Shown: positions 6,335 through 7,318 of the stretch, piece by piece
How positions within the stretch are numbered: the stretch's first letter is position 1
How the letters are laid out: the number at the start of each line of letters is the position of its first letter
DNA from: an uncultured bacterium
GTDB lineage: Bacteria > Planctomycetota > Phycisphaerae > Phycisphaerales > SM1A02
Length of the DNA: 7,318 nt
Assembly: GCA_903867275.1 (NCBI GenBank)
Contig: CAIPQY010000004.1
Coordinates: forward strand, 1 to 7,318
Direction of reading: 5' to 3'
Notes under the pieces: generated by a model
Seen by the model: only the letters and a program-made list of their open reading frames with translations
Database searches by the model: none
Told to the model about the DNA's origin: nothing
Translations under genes and position numbers: made by a program

Positions 6335-7057
6335 ATGACAGACAGAAAGTGTCTCGTGATCGGCGCCGCGGGTGGCATCGGTCGACAGCTCGTTGAGCTG
6401 CTCCATCGCGACGGCTGGTCGCTGGTTCTTGCGGGCCGCACCCCCGATGCGCTCGGCGAGATTGCCGCCACGTGCGGGGCGCAGACGGCGTGCCTGGACG
6501 CGCGGGACTTCGATGCGGTCGACGCGGTGTTCCAGGCCCATCCCGGCATCACCGGAGCGGTGAATCTCGCCGGTTCGATCCTGCTCAGGCCCGCGCACCT
6601 GACGCCGGCGCAGGACTTCGAGGACACCATCTCCCTCAATCTGCGAACGGCGTTCGCGCTGACTCGAGCGGCGGGCAAGCACATGAAGAGCACGGGCGGA
6701 AGTGTGGTCCTGATGTCGTCCTGCGCGGCAGGTGTCGGCCTGCCGAATCATGAAGCCATCGCCGCGGCGAAGGCGGGCGTCGAGGGGCTGGTGCGTGCCG
6801 CCGCTGCGACCTATGCGGGGTCTGGCATCCGCTTCAACGCCGTCGCCCCGGGCCTCGTCGCCACGCCGATGGCCAGGCGGATCACCGAGAACGAGGGAGC
6901 CCTGAAGGCTTCGGTGGCGATGCACCCGCTGGGGCGCATTGGACAACCGGAGGAAGTTGCCCGCGCGATCACATTCCTGCTGGACGAGACAAGTGCGTGG
7001 ACGACAGGGCAGGTGCTTGGGGTGGACGGCGGCCTGGCCCGCTTGAAGGGACGGTGA
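6335..7057 (+). CDS. Short-chain dehydrogenase/reductase (SDR) family protein lacking the catalytic tyrosine
   Basis: This 240-residue protein has the length and fold pattern of a classical SDR, a Rossmann oxidoreductase using NAD(P)(H). The cofactor loop is G10-A-A-G-G14-I-G16, R35 after strand beta-2 suggests a preference for NADP(H), D55 sits in 'CLDARD', and 'NLAG' is at 77-80. N102, S129 and K146 match the catalytic Asn, Ser and Lys. The usual Tyr, four residues before Lys, is I142 ('NHEAIAAAK' 138-146). 'APGLVATPM' (171-179) and 'VDGG' (230-233) are normal SDR C-terminal features. I recall related SDRs with the same NHEAIAAAK motif, so this may be a divergent subfamily rather than a broken gene. 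The substrate is unknown. The gene stands alone between two tRNA-Pro copies and, unlike its neighbours, has no export signal. Confidence 0.9.
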   Translation: MTDRKCLVIGAAGGIGRQLVELLHRDGWSLVLAGRTPDALGEIAATCGAQTACLDARDFDAVDAVFQAHPGITGAVNLAGSILLRPAHLTPAQDFEDTISLNLRTAFALTRAAGKHMKSTGGSVVLMSSCAAGVGLPNHEAIAAAKAGVEGLVRAAAATYAGSGIRFNAVAPGLVATPMARRITENEGALKASVAMHPLGRIGQPEEVARAITFLLDETSAWTTGQVLGVDGGLARLKGR

Positions 7058-7104
7058 GTCCGTCGGCGCGGGCGAGCATGATCTCCCCATCGACGCCTCG
7101 ACAT

Positions 7105-7122
7105 CGTTCATGTGGACGAACG
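7105..7122 (+). terminator. Weak hairpin after the SDR gene
   Basis: CGTTC (7105-7109) pairs with GAACG (7118-7122) around an eight-base loop, 47 bases after the SDR stop codon. The stem is short and no T-tract follows, so it is a weak candidate for the end of the SDR transcript. Confidence 0.2.
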
Positions 7123-7168
7123 GAACCAGACTGTTCACGGCGCTGGTGGCACGCGTGATTGGCGGAAA

Positions 7169-7180
7169 TTGACTGGTCAA
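7169..7180. promoter_or_regulatory. Small dyad TTGACTGGTCAA in the SDR/tRNA-Pro spacer
   Basis: TTGAC and GTCAA form an inverted repeat around TG. It lies between two copies of the ten-base direct repeat TGTTCACGGC (7132-7141 and 7182-7191), the second starting two bases after it. Its left half resembles a -35 element, but no -10 is visible at 16-18 bases downstream. It could be a protein-binding site; no regulator is encoded nearby. Confidence 0.2.
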
Positions 7181-7235
7181 GTGTTCACGGCATCGCGGAG
7201 CCGGGCGAACGGCATCTGGATGTGGCTTGACCCGC

Positions 7236-7318
7236 GCAGTCGCCACCGAAGACAACCCGACGGGCTGTAGCGCAGTTTGGTAGCGCGTTTGACTGGGGGT
7301 CAAAAGGTCGCAGGTTCA
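7236..7318 (+). repeat. Direct repeat copy 2 (truncated by the right edge)
   Basis: Identical over all 83 bases to 5913-5995. It continues to the last base of the window, so its right boundary is unknown. The identity includes 25 non-tRNA bases upstream of the gene, so the duplication is not limited to a tRNA 3' end as in a typical attachment-site repeat. Confidence 0.97.
7261..7318 (+). tRNA. tRNA-Pro (anticodon GGG), second copy, partial at the right edge
   Basis: The first 58 of 74 bases of the gene at 5938-6011 recur exactly, through the anticodon arm (GGG at 7295-7297) and into the T loop. The T-arm 3' strand and acceptor 3' strand would lie beyond the window, so I cannot tell whether this copy is complete. 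Just upstream, TTGACC (7227-7232) is a possible -35 that copy 1 lacks at the equivalent place. Confidence 0.85.

Noticed and set aside
6248..7303. Minus-strand open frame of 351 codons opposite the SDR gene, sharing its N-terminus with one at 5591-5980
   Set aside because: The shared first residues are only the reverse translation of the duplicated tRNA-Pro sequence; both frames run through tRNA genes.
5913..7318. Classical tRNA-integrated genomic island
   Set aside because: No integrase, relaxase, replication or phage gene lies between the repeats, and the repeat includes the tRNA 5' half and upstream flank, unlike standard attachment sites. Kept as a repeat finding, not called a mobile element.
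1..7318. CRISPR array, insertion sequence, toxin-antitoxin or defence system
   Set aside because: No regularly spaced repeats, transposase motifs, terminal inverted repeats or small paired genes were seen anywhere in the window.

Overview
The window is high-G+C bacterial DNA with four extracytoplasmic protein genes on the left, then two tRNA genes and a short-chain dehydrogenase gene on the right. The gene content suggests a Planctomycetota-like bacterium, possibly a Phycisphaerales relative: an exported DUF1573 protein, an FG-GAP repeat lipoprotein, a glutamate-carboxypeptidase-II-like M28 peptidase, and starts mostly without Shine-Dalgarno sequences. This assignment is an inference. No rRNA or other strong phylogenetic marker is present.

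Left region (1-4185, minus strand): three genes run leftward and probably form one operon. First is an exported fused methionine sulfoxide reductase (MsrB domain, then MsrA domain). Three bases later comes a secreted M28 zinc peptidase with PA, catalytic and dimerisation domains. After 52 bases comes a DUF1573 protein that runs off the left edge. All three appear to act outside the cytoplasm. The combination looks like envelope protein repair and turnover, but that joint role is inferred only from proximity.

Middle (4186-5761): a 70-base divergent spacer separates this operon from a rightward lipoprotein gene. Its product has seven FG-GAP repeats, enough for a complete seven-bladed beta-propeller. 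The gene ends 13 bases before a tRNA gene.

Right region (5775-7318): tRNA-Ser(GGA) and tRNA-Pro(GGG) lie in tandem, followed by a hairpin-rich leader and an SDR oxidoreductase gene with a strong Shine-Dalgarno sequence. This SDR has isoleucine where the catalytic tyrosine is expected. The window then ends inside a second copy of the tRNA-Pro gene. At least 83 bases, including 25 bases upstream of the tRNA, are repeated exactly 1,323 bases apart. The SDR unit is therefore bracketed by a tRNA-Pro direct repeat, through segmental duplication, an integration-type event, or an assembly artefact.

I found no CRISPR array, transposase, integrase, phage gene or toxin-antitoxin pair. The window is mostly ordinary. 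The tRNA-flanked SDR segment and its structured leader deserve the closest second look.
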